A DNA stretch of 64,000 bases from Chryseobacterium gleum (lineage in GTDB: Bacteria > Bacteroidota > Bacteroidia > Flavobacteriales > Flavobacteriaceae). Both the position numbers and the translations under genes were made by a program. The DNA is taken from assembly GCA_945897915.1 (NCBI GenBank), contig CAMDGB010000004.1:49130-113129 (forward strand), given 5' to 3'. Of the stretch, positions 28,320 to 35,162 are shown piece after piece. The notes under the pieces were generated by a model. It was not told where the DNA came from. It searched no databases and saw nothing but the letters and a program-made list of their open reading frames with translations. Positions within the stretch are counted from its first letter, which is position 1. Each line of letters starts with the position of its first letter.

Positions 28320-29333
28320 TTATTTAATAGTCTCAAGATTATAAATTTTCTTTAATGATTCTTGACGATCAATGTCATTATCATAATATTTAATGACTTT
28401 TTTTGCATTTTCGAAATCTCTACTATTTATTGCAACATTAAAAATTTTATCAATAGTTTTCTTTTTTTCTATTATATTATCCATTAAATTAATTTTAACT
28501 ATTGCACTATCTAGTTGATTATTACTAATATGATAATTAATTTCATTTTTTAATTTTTTATCTTCCTCACTTAATGGAATTAGCATCATTATAAATGAAA
28601 TAATTATCATGATAACAAAAAATATACCGAAAATATACAAACATCCTTTTTTATTGTTTTTTTTAGGTTCAATAGATTTATCAAAATATTTACGATATCT
28701 ATTTATGATTATTTGAGATTGTGAATCATTTTCGCCATAAACTTCCAAAAGCTCTAATGATTGCTTAGCTTTTGAAAACCAGGCATCTTTTATTGGTTTT
28801 TCAATATTAATACCAAATATTTTTTGATTTTCATCGCTTTCAAAATTTGAATATGAATAAATGAGCAATTCTATTATATCTTCCCTGTTTTTTGGTAATG
28901 GATATGATTTTATTAATGCAGATATATTTTTCTCTTTTGAACTTTCATTATCAACTAAGTATTCTTTAGTACCTATTTTATATTTAGACTGAGGGTTTTG
29001 TTCTGAATAAATTTTTTCTATGAATACTTTGAATTCCATAAGAAACTCTGATTTTTTTGTATTCTGCAATTCATGCCCACAATCATCACATTTAATTTGA
29101 AAAGCCTTAACACTTGCTCCACAAGCTGGACATGTTTTGATGTTGCCAACTTTTTCTTTTTCTTTTGGTTTATTTGCCTCTAATTGATGAAGTTTTCCAT
29201 CCAATATCATTTCTACTTCATCTAGGTCAACGCCAAATTCAGCTGCTTTTTTAAAGATTACATTTCTCTCTTTTTCTGTAATTTGACCATCTGCTATGGC
29301 AAGGTCAATTAGTTTTTCAATTTCTGGATGCAT
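28320..29333 (-). CDS. TerB-like / zinc-ribbon membrane protein, paralogue B
   Basis: A 337-aa paralogue: TerB-like domain with AIADGQITEKERNVIFKKAA (about 12-31), zinc ribbon CPACG...CDDCGHE (68-87), middle domain (PLPKNREDIIELL ... DAWFSKAKQ), a transmembrane helix (about 232-255) and a C-terminal soluble region of about 75 aa with helical repeat-like character. The separate tails of the three paralogues suggest distinct partners or sensing domains on a shared N-terminal recruiting module. It is preceded by an SPFH relic (29380-29439). Confidence 0.8.
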   Translation of the reverse strand: MHPEIEKLIDLAIADGQITEKERNVIFKKAAEFGVDLDEVEMILDGKLHQLEANKPKEKEKVGNIKTCPACGASVKAFQIKCDDCGHELQNTKKSEFLMEFKVFIEKIYSEQNPQSKYKIGTKEYLVDNESSKEKNISALIKSYPLPKNREDIIELLIYSYSNFESDENQKIFGINIEKPIKDAWFSKAKQSLELLEVYGENDSQSQIIINRYRKYFDKSIEPKKNNKKGCLYIFGIFFVIMIIISFIMMLIPLSEEDKKLKNEINYHISNNQLDSAIVKINLMDNIIEKKKTIDKIFNVAINSRDFENAKKVIKYYDNDIDRQESLKKIYNLETIK

Positions 29334-29379
29334 ACAATATTTTATTTTTCATAGATTATTAAAAAATTAAATTATCTTT

Positions 29380-29439
29380 CTAGTCACAACGTATCATTTT
29401 CATCATAACACCTTCTTTTTTGCTACTGAATAGAGACAT
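29380..29439 (-). pseudogene. Relic of an SPFH gene start
   Basis: On the minus strand this reads MSLFSSKKEGVMMKMIRCD then TAG. The intact SPFH gene at 27248 begins MGLFSSKKEGGMMDMIRCD and continues. 16 of 19 residues are identical, then the frame ends and similarity fades. It starts 6 nt after the stop of paralogue A, the same tight placement as the real SPFH gene behind paralogue C. This is a vestige of a duplicated SPFH copy. Confidence 0.8.
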
Positions 29440-29445
29440 TTTAAA

Positions 29446-30213
29446 TTATTTTTTTAATAATTGCGAAAGCATAATACCTCCATAAACAATAATTAAGATT
29501 ATCGCAATTACTCCAATCATGAAGTTTCTAACTCTATTTCGGCTTTTTATTGAAGATTTAAAATCTATTTCAAAATTTTCTAATTGTCTAAAAAATTCAC
29601 TATCATTCTTAAACATAATTTTACTTTTTATAATTAATTCTTCAGCTTTTTTTCTCCACGCTCCACTTGTAGAATAACCATCGCCAAAATAAGACATGTA
29701 TGAACTGTCTTTTCCTTTAGATAATGAATAACCTAAAAACTCAAGAATATCTTCCCTTGTATTTGGGATAGGGAAATTTTCAATTAACTCACTTTTTAAT
29801 TTATTTTTTTCCACATCAATTGCATTTTTTTTTGCTTGATCACCCAATGCTCCTTTTAGTATTTGTGGAGATACAATTTCTTTGTTATTGATTTTTTCTA
29901 TTTCACCTAGTAATTTCAATAGAGTAGAATTTGCCTTAGTATTAGTAAATTCGTGCCCACAATCAGAACAAGTTAGCTCCATTGCTTTAACTGAAGAACC
30001 GCAAGCGGGGCAAGTTTTTATATTACCAACCTTTTCTTTTTGTTTTGGCTTGCTTGCTTCTAATTGATGAAGTTTTCCATCAAGTGTCATTTCAACTTCA
30101 TCGGCATCAACACCAAGTTCAGCAGCTTTTTTTAAGATTACATTTCTCTCTTTTTCTGTAATTTGCCCATCTGCAAGGGCAAGGTCTATTAGTTTTTCAA
30201 TTTCTGGGTGCAT
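29446..30213 (-). CDS. TerB-like / zinc-ribbon membrane protein, paralogue A (short tail)
   Basis: A 255-aa paralogue: TerB-like domain (ALADGQITEKERNVILKKAA, about 12-31), zinc ribbon with C68, C71, C82 and C85, middle domain (PIPNTREDILEFL ... GAWRKKAEEL) and a transmembrane helix at the very C-terminus (about 228-250), so it is tail-anchored with no extra domain beyond the membrane. It starts 57 nt after the DUF2779 gene ends, with no promoter box in the gap, so read-through from the palindrome-controlled promoter is likely. Confidence 0.8.
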   Translation of the reverse strand: MHPEIEKLIDLALADGQITEKERNVILKKAAELGVDADEVEMTLDGKLHQLEASKPKQKEKVGNIKTCPACGSSVKAMELTCSDCGHEFTNTKANSTLLKLLGEIEKINNKEIVSPQILKGALGDQAKKNAIDVEKNKLKSELIENFPIPNTREDILEFLGYSLSKGKDSSYMSYFGDGYSTSGAWRKKAEELIIKSKIMFKNDSEFFRQLENFEIDFKSSIKSRNRVRNFMIGVIAIILIIVYGGIMLSQLLKK

Positions 30214-30270
30214 AATTAAATTACTTTGACAAGATGATTTTTTATTTTATAAAACTAATAAAAAAAAATA

Positions 30271-32262
30271 CTAAACACAAATTTCTTTTAAATGTTCATA
30301 AATCATTACCATTGCTATAGTATCTAATTCACAGTACTTTAGTAAAGAAGCTTTTAATTTATTACGCTCTTCATCGCTCATGTTTGTGTATTGCGTTAAA
30401 CCATAAGCTGTAAGAGCAGCCCCTCCATTATTAATTTCATCAATATCCGTCATTCTGTCAAAATCTTCATTCCATTCTTCAAATGGTTTACCTAAAATTT
30501 TATATGGGTCAATAACTTCACCTTGTTCATCAAATGTCAACCATACGTGTTGAGGGCCAAAATTCTTTGAGGAAAAATTAATTTCACCAATAGGTTTGCT
30601 ATATTGTTGTCGAATTAAGTTTGAAGTTTTAAAAATAGCAGGTAACATTTGTTTTATGGAATTACTTCCTTTTGTATGTGGATTATAATAATAAGCCTTA
30701 ATCACTTCACATAAATCAATCATACCTCTTAATGGATTCCATTTTTCGCCTTTATAATCTTTGTCTTTGGGCGGTGTGGTTAATGTTTTTATGAAAGTAA
30801 TTAGCGTTTCCTTATCCGCTTCATTTGAGGCTTCTAATTGAACCTTAATTTGATTTAATGTAGAATTTTCATAAGGTGAATATTGAAAAACCGTTCCTTC
30901 ATTTTGATTTAAAGCTTTTTGCAAAGCTCTCACAAATTCAAAGTTTGGAAAAACACCAGCTTCCACATTAATATATTCGTTTGCATGTTCAATGCTACCA
31001 TCTTCATGATAAATATGACGCGAGAATTGAAACACTACTTTTTCATAGGGTTTTTGTCCAGCACAAAAAGGTAAAGCCACTGTTGATGCTTCAAAATCAA
31101 TGAAGTTTAATGGAAAGTTCCAAGTGTCTATTTCTGCTTTCAAAGATTCTTTTAACAGATATGGTTTAACATCTTCTTCAAGTGATTTATGTTTTTGAAT
31201 TAATTGTCTTTCAACTCTTGTTATGACTCCAGGAATTTTTTTAACATCTCCAAATTCAGCATCTTCAATATCGATAAGTTTGAGTTTATTATTTTCTGTT
31301 AGATTTTTCCATCTTCTAAAGTCCCATATTTCAAAAGCATTAGGTTCATTAAAATCATCTTCAGTCCAATTTAACTTTTTTTGAAAGCAAGCTTCAAATC
31401 CTGACTTTAAATTGGGTTTTTTCTCATCCTTTTTAAATTCACATTTTTTACAAGCGTTAAATTTTAAGTCGTAATCAAAAAAACGATCTTCTTCATAGGC
31501 TTTAGCAAATAATTGAATGGCATCTTCAAAATCATATTCTTCTATTATTCTCTCTTCACCTGAGGAAATTCTATCTACTAGCAATGAAACATCTATTTTA
31601 GTTAAAACCGAATCATTTTCAATATTCAAACTATCGATTTGTTCTTTTATTTTTACGATACCAGTTCTATTGCCTGAATTTTTAGTAATTCTAAACATTT
31701 GGTTCAAACCATCTACAGAAGTGCTTTTGTCCTTATCAGCAAGCATCAAATAAGGGGTAACCTGATAATCAGGAAAAGATTTTTTAATAACGTATTGTTG
31801 AAAAGCAACATCAAATAAGTAGGCTTTCCATTTTGAATCTATTTTTAATTTATCATTTGCAAATTCGGATAATCCATTTGAACTATTGAAAGACTTGGCT
31901 TTAACTTCAATTAATTTGATTTGATTACCTTTTTTTTCTAAAATATCAACTCTAATAAATAGATTTTCAAACATAAAAGCTGCTTCAAATATGACTACAT
32001 TTTCTTGTTGAAGTAAACTATTCGTTTGAGCTACTTTTTCAAAATAATCGAAGTTTGCAGGGTCAGTACTATCTTCAATCAAAATACCATTTGGATAATG
32101 TAATCTTGCTAATTCTTCCACTTGAAACCCGCCAGAGGCTAATGCTTCCAAAAAAGGATTATTAGACTTTGTATTAGCATATTCTTCTTTTTTATTTGTA
32201 TAGAATAATTTATTAGGGCATTCAATACCTAATTTAAAACGGGATTTTGTTAAAACTCTCAT
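30271..32262 (-). CDS. DUF2779 protein: Cas4-like Fe-S nuclease domain plus DEDD-type exonuclease-like domain
   Basis: A 663-aa protein with two nuclease-like parts. N-terminal PD-(D/E)xK signs are D106 and E119-x-K121 (in LIEVKAKS). C15 together with C271, C274 and C292 resembles the four-cysteine iron-sulfur arrangement of Cas4/AddB nucleases. The C-terminal DUF2779 domain has DFE (389-391), YSPYE (461-465), the SNSIKQMLPAI block and a late YCELDT (D647), consistent with a DEDD/RNase H-like exonuclease fold. DNA end-processing or RNA processing is inferred, not shown. It is controlled by a palindromic promoter (32345-32377) and has a second palindrome in the leader. Confidence 0.82.
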   Translation of the reverse strand: MRVLTKSRFKLGIECPNKLFYTNKKEEYANTKSNNPFLEALASGGFQVEELARLHYPNGILIEDSTDPANFDYFEKVAQTNSLLQQENVVIFEAAFMFENLFIRVDILEKKGNQIKLIEVKAKSFNSSNGLSEFANDKLKIDSKWKAYLFDVAFQQYVIKKSFPDYQVTPYLMLADKDKSTSVDGLNQMFRITKNSGNRTGIVKIKEQIDSLNIENDSVLTKIDVSLLVDRISSGEERIIEEYDFEDAIQLFAKAYEEDRFFDYDLKFNACKKCEFKKDEKKPNLKSGFEACFQKKLNWTEDDFNEPNAFEIWDFRRWKNLTENNKLKLIDIEDAEFGDVKKIPGVITRVERQLIQKHKSLEEDVKPYLLKESLKAEIDTWNFPLNFIDFEASTVALPFCAGQKPYEKVVFQFSRHIYHEDGSIEHANEYINVEAGVFPNFEFVRALQKALNQNEGTVFQYSPYENSTLNQIKVQLEASNEADKETLITFIKTLTTPPKDKDYKGEKWNPLRGMIDLCEVIKAYYYNPHTKGSNSIKQMLPAIFKTSNLIRQQYSKPIGEINFSSKNFGPQHVWLTFDEQGEVIDPYKILGKPFEEWNEDFDRMTDIDEINNGGAALTAYGLTQYTNMSDEERNKLKASLLKYCELDTIAMVMIYEHLKEICV

Positions 32263-32299
32263 ATAAGTATAATTTTTGTGTAAAAATAAAGTAGAACCT

Positions 32300-32314
32300 C
32301 GACAATTATTGTCT
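32300..32314. promoter_or_regulatory. Variant palindrome in the leader of the DUF2779 gene
   Basis: CGACAATTATTGTCT keeps GACA-N5-TGTC with a different centre. It lies about 23 nt downstream of the predicted transcription start and 37 nt before the ATG, so a bound protein could block elongation. Confidence 0.5.
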
Positions 32315-32344
32315 AACTTAATCTATGACTTTTATTATTTAATA

Positions 32345-32377
32345 CAAACTTAAACTCTTTATAGACAAATTATGTCT
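32345..32377 (-). promoter_or_regulatory. Island promoter 2: palindrome plus -7 box for DUF2779 operon
   Basis: Minus strand: AGACATAATTTGTCT (32377-32363), 10 nt, then TAAGTTTG (32352-32345). Back to back with island promoter 3 for the divergent gene. Confidence 0.75.
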
Positions 32378-32397
32378 ATGCGTATTTATTTTTTAAA

Positions 32398-32430
32398 AGA
32401 CATAATTTGTCTATATTCGTAATAAATTTG
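32398..32430 (+). promoter_or_regulatory. Island promoter 3: palindrome plus -7 box
   Basis: Plus strand: AGACATAATTTGTCT (32398-32412), 10 nt, then TAAATTTG (32423-32430). Drives the 120-aa gene at 32449 with a leader of about 13 nt. Confidence 0.75.
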
Positions 32431-32448
32431 CAAATAAATATACTAACT

Positions 32449-32811
32449 ATGGATTACAAATTTTACGAAGAATTATTAGATAATATGGTTTCTCATATTT
32501 ATGGTACTAAAATTACTGTAGATGAGAAAGGCATTTTTGAATGGAATAAAAAAGCTGATGGAACTGTAATTTATCGTACAATAAAAATTTTGCACAATTT
32601 TAAAGTTCCAAAAGAGAAAGAGATACCATCTGCATCTGAAGGAAAAGTATCTTACCAGACATTGAAAAATAGTTTTTATATTTCAGAAATAACTCCTGAA
32701 AATACTTTTGATATTTATAGTTCTGGTGGTGGTATGACCAAGAGATTTACGTTTAGAAAAATCGAGACTAAAATTGAAAAAATATTAGATAAGGTAATTA
32801 CGATACGATAA
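32449..32811 (+). CDS. Protein of unknown function under the island palindrome
   Basis: A 120-aa soluble protein without signal peptide, membrane segment or known motif. It looks like a small mixed alpha/beta domain (MDYKFYEELLDNMVSHIYG at the N-terminus; a Gly-rich SSGGGMTKRFTF turn near residues 93-104). The ATG at 32449 is preferred: it fits the predicted transcription start, whereas the longer frame from 32407 would begin inside the palindrome. It is divergent from the DUF2779 gene with paired palindromes between them, so the two are likely co-regulated. Confidence 0.65.
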   Translation: MDYKFYEELLDNMVSHIYGTKITVDEKGIFEWNKKADGTVIYRTIKILHNFKVPKEKEIPSASEGKVSYQTLKNSFYISEITPENTFDIYSSGGGMTKRFTFRKIETKIEKILDKVITIR

Positions 32812-32845
32812 TTCGTAACACTCTATATTTTGGCGCTACTTCATA

Positions 32846-33060
32846 TTATTTTATATTTAGTAATGGCTTTATGAATTCAGGCCAAAAGAAAAATACAACT
32901 AAATAATCAATCCTATTAAAATTTGGTTTTTCCATTGATAATTTTTCTAGAAAATAAAAGAAAGAAATAAATAAAACACCAATTGAAAAATAGTTTTTTA
33001 CTATTGGCCATATTGCATAAATAATAATTTCTGTAGTAATTTCATATTTTAAGGCGTAAT
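32846..33060 (-). other. Open frame without a start codon, possible small membrane protein remnant
   Basis: The 249-nt gap between the 120-aa gene and the phosphatase gene holds a minus-strand frame in a different phase from the phosphatase gene. It reads hydrophobic segments (SIGVLFISFFYFLEKL, then DYLVVFFFWPEF) and ends with TAA at 32848-32846. The only ATG (32935) would give 29 residues. It could be a decayed membrane protein gene or one that uses a rare start. Nothing else was seen in the gap. Confidence 0.3.
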
Positions 33061-33519
33061 TTAATAACGTATTACTTCTGTAATTATTTTTTCAAGTCCG
33101 ATATCTGTCGCTGAACCTCTAAATTCATTAGGAATTAGAAATATAATATTTTCGTTTGTGTTTAACCACACATTTGGACTGTCATCAATAATGATAATTT
33201 TCTCATACTTTTCTAGCCATTCTTTTTTTAGTGTTTTTTTGAAATTTTCATTTATCCAATAACAATCTTTTCTACTAAGTATTTCTAATGGTTTAATATT
33301 AAGTTTTTTAGAAATTTTAGTGGCATAAGGTTTCAATGCAGTAGTATAAATAATAATATCTCCGATTTCTTTACATGCCAAAATTAAATCTTCAACAAAA
33401 GGTCTCTTATAAACTTTTAGAAATAGACTATAATAAAACAACAACTCGGCCGTCTCTTTTTCAGCATAAGAACCATAAATAAGCGTGTGGTCTAAATCTA
33501 GAATTATTAGTTTTTTCAT
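33061..33519 (-). CDS. NIF/FCP1-type HAD-like phosphatase
   Basis: A 152-aa single-domain HAD superfamily protein. The N-terminal catalytic motif LDLDHTL (D8 and D10) has the DxDxT form typical of the NLI-interacting factor / FCP1 / Ublcp1 group rather than DxDGT. It is followed by KRPFVEDLI (similar to the RPG-FL element), IIYTTALKPYA and the acidic IIIIDDSPNVW. Eukaryotic relatives dephosphorylate proteins; in bacteria the substrate is unknown. It is divergent from the HTH regulator, and both promoters share one palindrome. Confidence 0.8.
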   Translation of the reverse strand: MKKLIILDLDHTLIYGSYAEKETAELLFYYSLFLKVYKRPFVEDLILACKEIGDIIIYTTALKPYATKISKKLNIKPLEILSRKDCYWINENFKKTLKKEWLEKYEKIIIIDDSPNVWLNTNENIIFLIPNEFRGSATDIGLEKIITEVIRY

Positions 33520-33537
33520 TTTGTATAATTAGAAATT

Positions 33538-33588
33538 CAAAATTATTTTACAAACAGACAAATTATGTCTAACTAATAATTACATTTG
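33538..33588. promoter_or_regulatory. Island promoters 4 and 5: one palindrome serving two divergent promoters
   Basis: The palindrome (33556-33570) is flanked at exactly 10 nt on each side by a -7 box: TAATTTTG on the minus strand (33545-33538) for the phosphatase gene and TACATTTG on the plus strand (33581-33588) for the HTH gene. This symmetry supports one dimeric regulator controlling both. Confidence 0.8.
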
Positions 33589-33604
33589 TATAAAAACTAA
33601 TGAT

Positions 33605-33982
33605 ATGGCTTTTTCAGAAGGAATTTCAAGATTACAACGAATAATTAATCTTATTTCTATCGACTATAGAAGTAAAAAAGAGATAATGTCGTATTTGAGA
33701 GAATACAATATAATAATATCTTATAAAACTTTGGAAAGAGATTTAAAACAAATCAAAGAGGAATTGGGGTTTGATTTAGAATACAAACGAAATGTGGGTT
33801 ATAGATGTGAAAATGAAAACGTATTACAAACAGAATCAATGTCTATTGATAGTAGTATGTGTAAAGTGGGTTTTGAAAACGAACTTTATAGAATTATTAA
33901 TGTGTTTACTCACAATGAGAAAACCTATTGTAATTGTATGGTTAAAAGGAGTAAGAAAGTAATTTTAGTAGTTACAACTTAA
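33605..33982 (+). CDS. Short HTH transcriptional regulator (HTH_11 / WYL-regulator-like N-terminus)
   Basis: A 125-aa protein. Residues about 5-68 form a winged helix-turn-helix like the N-terminal domain of DeoR/WYL-type regulators: RLQRIINLIS, SKKEIMSYLRE, the recognition-helix-like SYKTLERDLKQIKEELGF, then EYKRNVGYR for the wing. The remaining 55 residues contain no WYL domain; it is a short form or a truncated one. Its own promoter overlaps the shared island palindrome, so it is the best candidate for the factor that binds all these sites, probably with autoregulation. That link is inference. Confidence 0.75.
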   Translation: MAFSEGISRLQRIINLISIDYRSKKEIMSYLREYNIIISYKTLERDLKQIKEELGFDLEYKRNVGYRCENENVLQTESMSIDSSMCKVGFENELYRIINVFTHNEKTYCNCMVKRSKKVILVVTT

Positions 33983-34019
33983 AAATTAGATATATGAAGT
34001 TATTGAATAACCGTATTTA

Positions 34020-34277
34020 CTAATTTTTATTTTTATACCCTGCTTCTGATTTTTTTAATGTGTAATAAACTATTAAATCTGCTTCTTCCTTAACTTTTAC
34101 TTGATATAATTCCATAACGTTTTTAAATAATACCGGATTTTCAACTATATACCATAATCCAGCACCAATAGCTTCATGATATTTTTTGGCCTTAAATACA
34201 AAAAGGGTTGCTTCAGATGGAATTTGAGTAATGTAAACTCGGTATTTAGCTTTTAACGGGTTTTTAATAAACTTCAC
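34020..34277 (-). CDS. Small protein of unknown function
   Basis: 85 aa from a GTG start at 34277; no family is recognised. It is basic and soluble, with alternating beta-like segments (YRVYITQIPSEATLFVFKAKKY) and no signal peptide. Convergent with the HTH gene (37-nt gap). No palindromic site sits upstream; the nearest -7-like box on its strand (34438-34431, TAAATTTG) is about 150 nt away. Confidence 0.45.
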   Translation of the reverse strand: MKFIKNPLKAKYRVYITQIPSEATLFVFKAKKYHEAIGAGLWYIVENPVLFKNVMELYQVKVKEEADLIVYYTLKKSEAGYKNKN

Positions 34278-34510
34278 AATCTGTCCATTAACACTTGATA
34301 GAAAAAGGCAAAAAAAACAATGTAACGATTAACTTTTTATAGGTTTTCATATAAAATTATAGTTTAAAAAGAAATTGAATTTGATGTATCATGATTTCAC
34401 AATAAAAATATTTTTCAATAATTGAATACCCAAATTTACTGATTTATTTGCACAGATACAATTTCTTTGAAATAACAATATTAAGTTATATACTACGTTA
34501 TTTTTTAAAT

Positions 34511-34544
34511 AGACAAAATATGTCTGAGTAAAACAGTATTTTTG
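34511..34544 (+). promoter_or_regulatory. Island promoter 6: variant palindrome plus -7 box
   Basis: AGACAAAATATGTCT (34511-34525) keeps both arms with one centre change; TATTTTTG (34537-34544) follows after 11 nt, one more than at the other sites. Confidence 0.65.
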
Positions 34545-34568
34545 AAAAACTAATCTATTAATTCACCA

Positions 34569-34823
34569 TTGAAAAAAGTAAAAATCCAATTAATAGTGAC
34601 ATTTATTTATTATAAAGAAGTTAAACTTGACGCAATTGAACATGATTACTTTTTATCAATAGCTAATAGAATTGGCATGGATTTAAATGAAGCCCTACTT
34701 GACCCTTATTTTTATTTTAAATTAAAATTGGATAAATACCAGACATACGAAGCTTTAAATGGAACTACTCCATGGTATACAAAAACGACATTAAACTGGA
34801 TTTTACCTGTGAGAAAATTCTAA
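34569..34823 (+). CDS. Small protein of unknown function under the island palindrome
   Basis: 84 aa, starting at TTG (34569), 24 nt after the -7 box of island promoter 6. No ATG gives a better start upstream. It is soluble and mixed in structure (KVKIQLIVTFIYYKEVKLDAIEHD, then an aromatic YQTYEALNG segment and PWYTKTTLNWILP). No family is recognised. The matching promoter is the main reason to believe it is expressed. Confidence 0.45.
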   Translation: MKKVKIQLIVTFIYYKEVKLDAIEHDYFLSIANRIGMDLNEALLDPYFYFKLKLDKYQTYEALNGTTPWYTKTTLNWILPVRKF

Positions 34824-34881
34824 TAAAACTCGAAGTATTACATTGGCTAATTACATTGAAGTACAATAAAAGATCTTTTAA

Positions 34882-34977
34882 AAATTAGATTACCATGTAA
34901 AATTTCAACAAAAACAAATTGATGATTTAAAAGCGTTATTCAATAAATTAGTAAATCAAAATACACCTCAAAAATAA
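34882..34977 (+). pseudogene. Possible C-terminal gene fragment in the 34824-35158 gap
   Basis: The 335-nt gap before the tRNA terminator holds one suggestive stretch: an open frame without start codon that reads QKQIDDLKALFNKLVNQ near its end and stops at 34975-34977. Such a coiled-coil tail is common at C-termini of flavobacterial surface and phage tail-type proteins. It is probably the remnant of a lost gene. The rest of the gap shows nothing I can name. Confidence 0.3.
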
Positions 34978-35120
34978 AATTGCGGTTAACCATTTATATA
35001 ATAATAATTATTATGAATGTATAATCGAATTTTAAATATTTTATGGGGCTAATACACCAAGTAATTTACAAATAGCTACGAATTGAGTTGAACGAAATTA
35101 TATTTCTTCTTAAATTATAT

Positions 35121-35154
35121 AAAAATAAAAAGCTTCACATTTCTGTGAAGCTTT
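35121..35154 (-). terminator. Terminator of the tRNA-Met gene
   Basis: A 10-bp perfect stem AAAGCTTCAC (35129-35138) with GTGAAGCTTT (35145-35154), a 6-nt loop, and on the minus strand a T-rich run after the hairpin. Confidence 0.85.
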
Positions 35155-35162
35155 CTAGTAGC
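35136..35162. repeat. tRNA-Met 3' end / terminator segment repeated at 23694-23721
   Basis: These 27 nt are the partner of the near-copy at 23694. They span the last four bases of the tRNA and the inner part of the terminator hairpin. Together the two would bound an insert of about 11.4 kb. Confidence 0.5.

Noticed and set aside
34431..34438. Promoter of the 85-aa gene at 34020-34277
   Set aside because: The TAAATTTG box is about 150 nt from the start codon and has no -33 partner; in AT-rich DNA this is likely chance.
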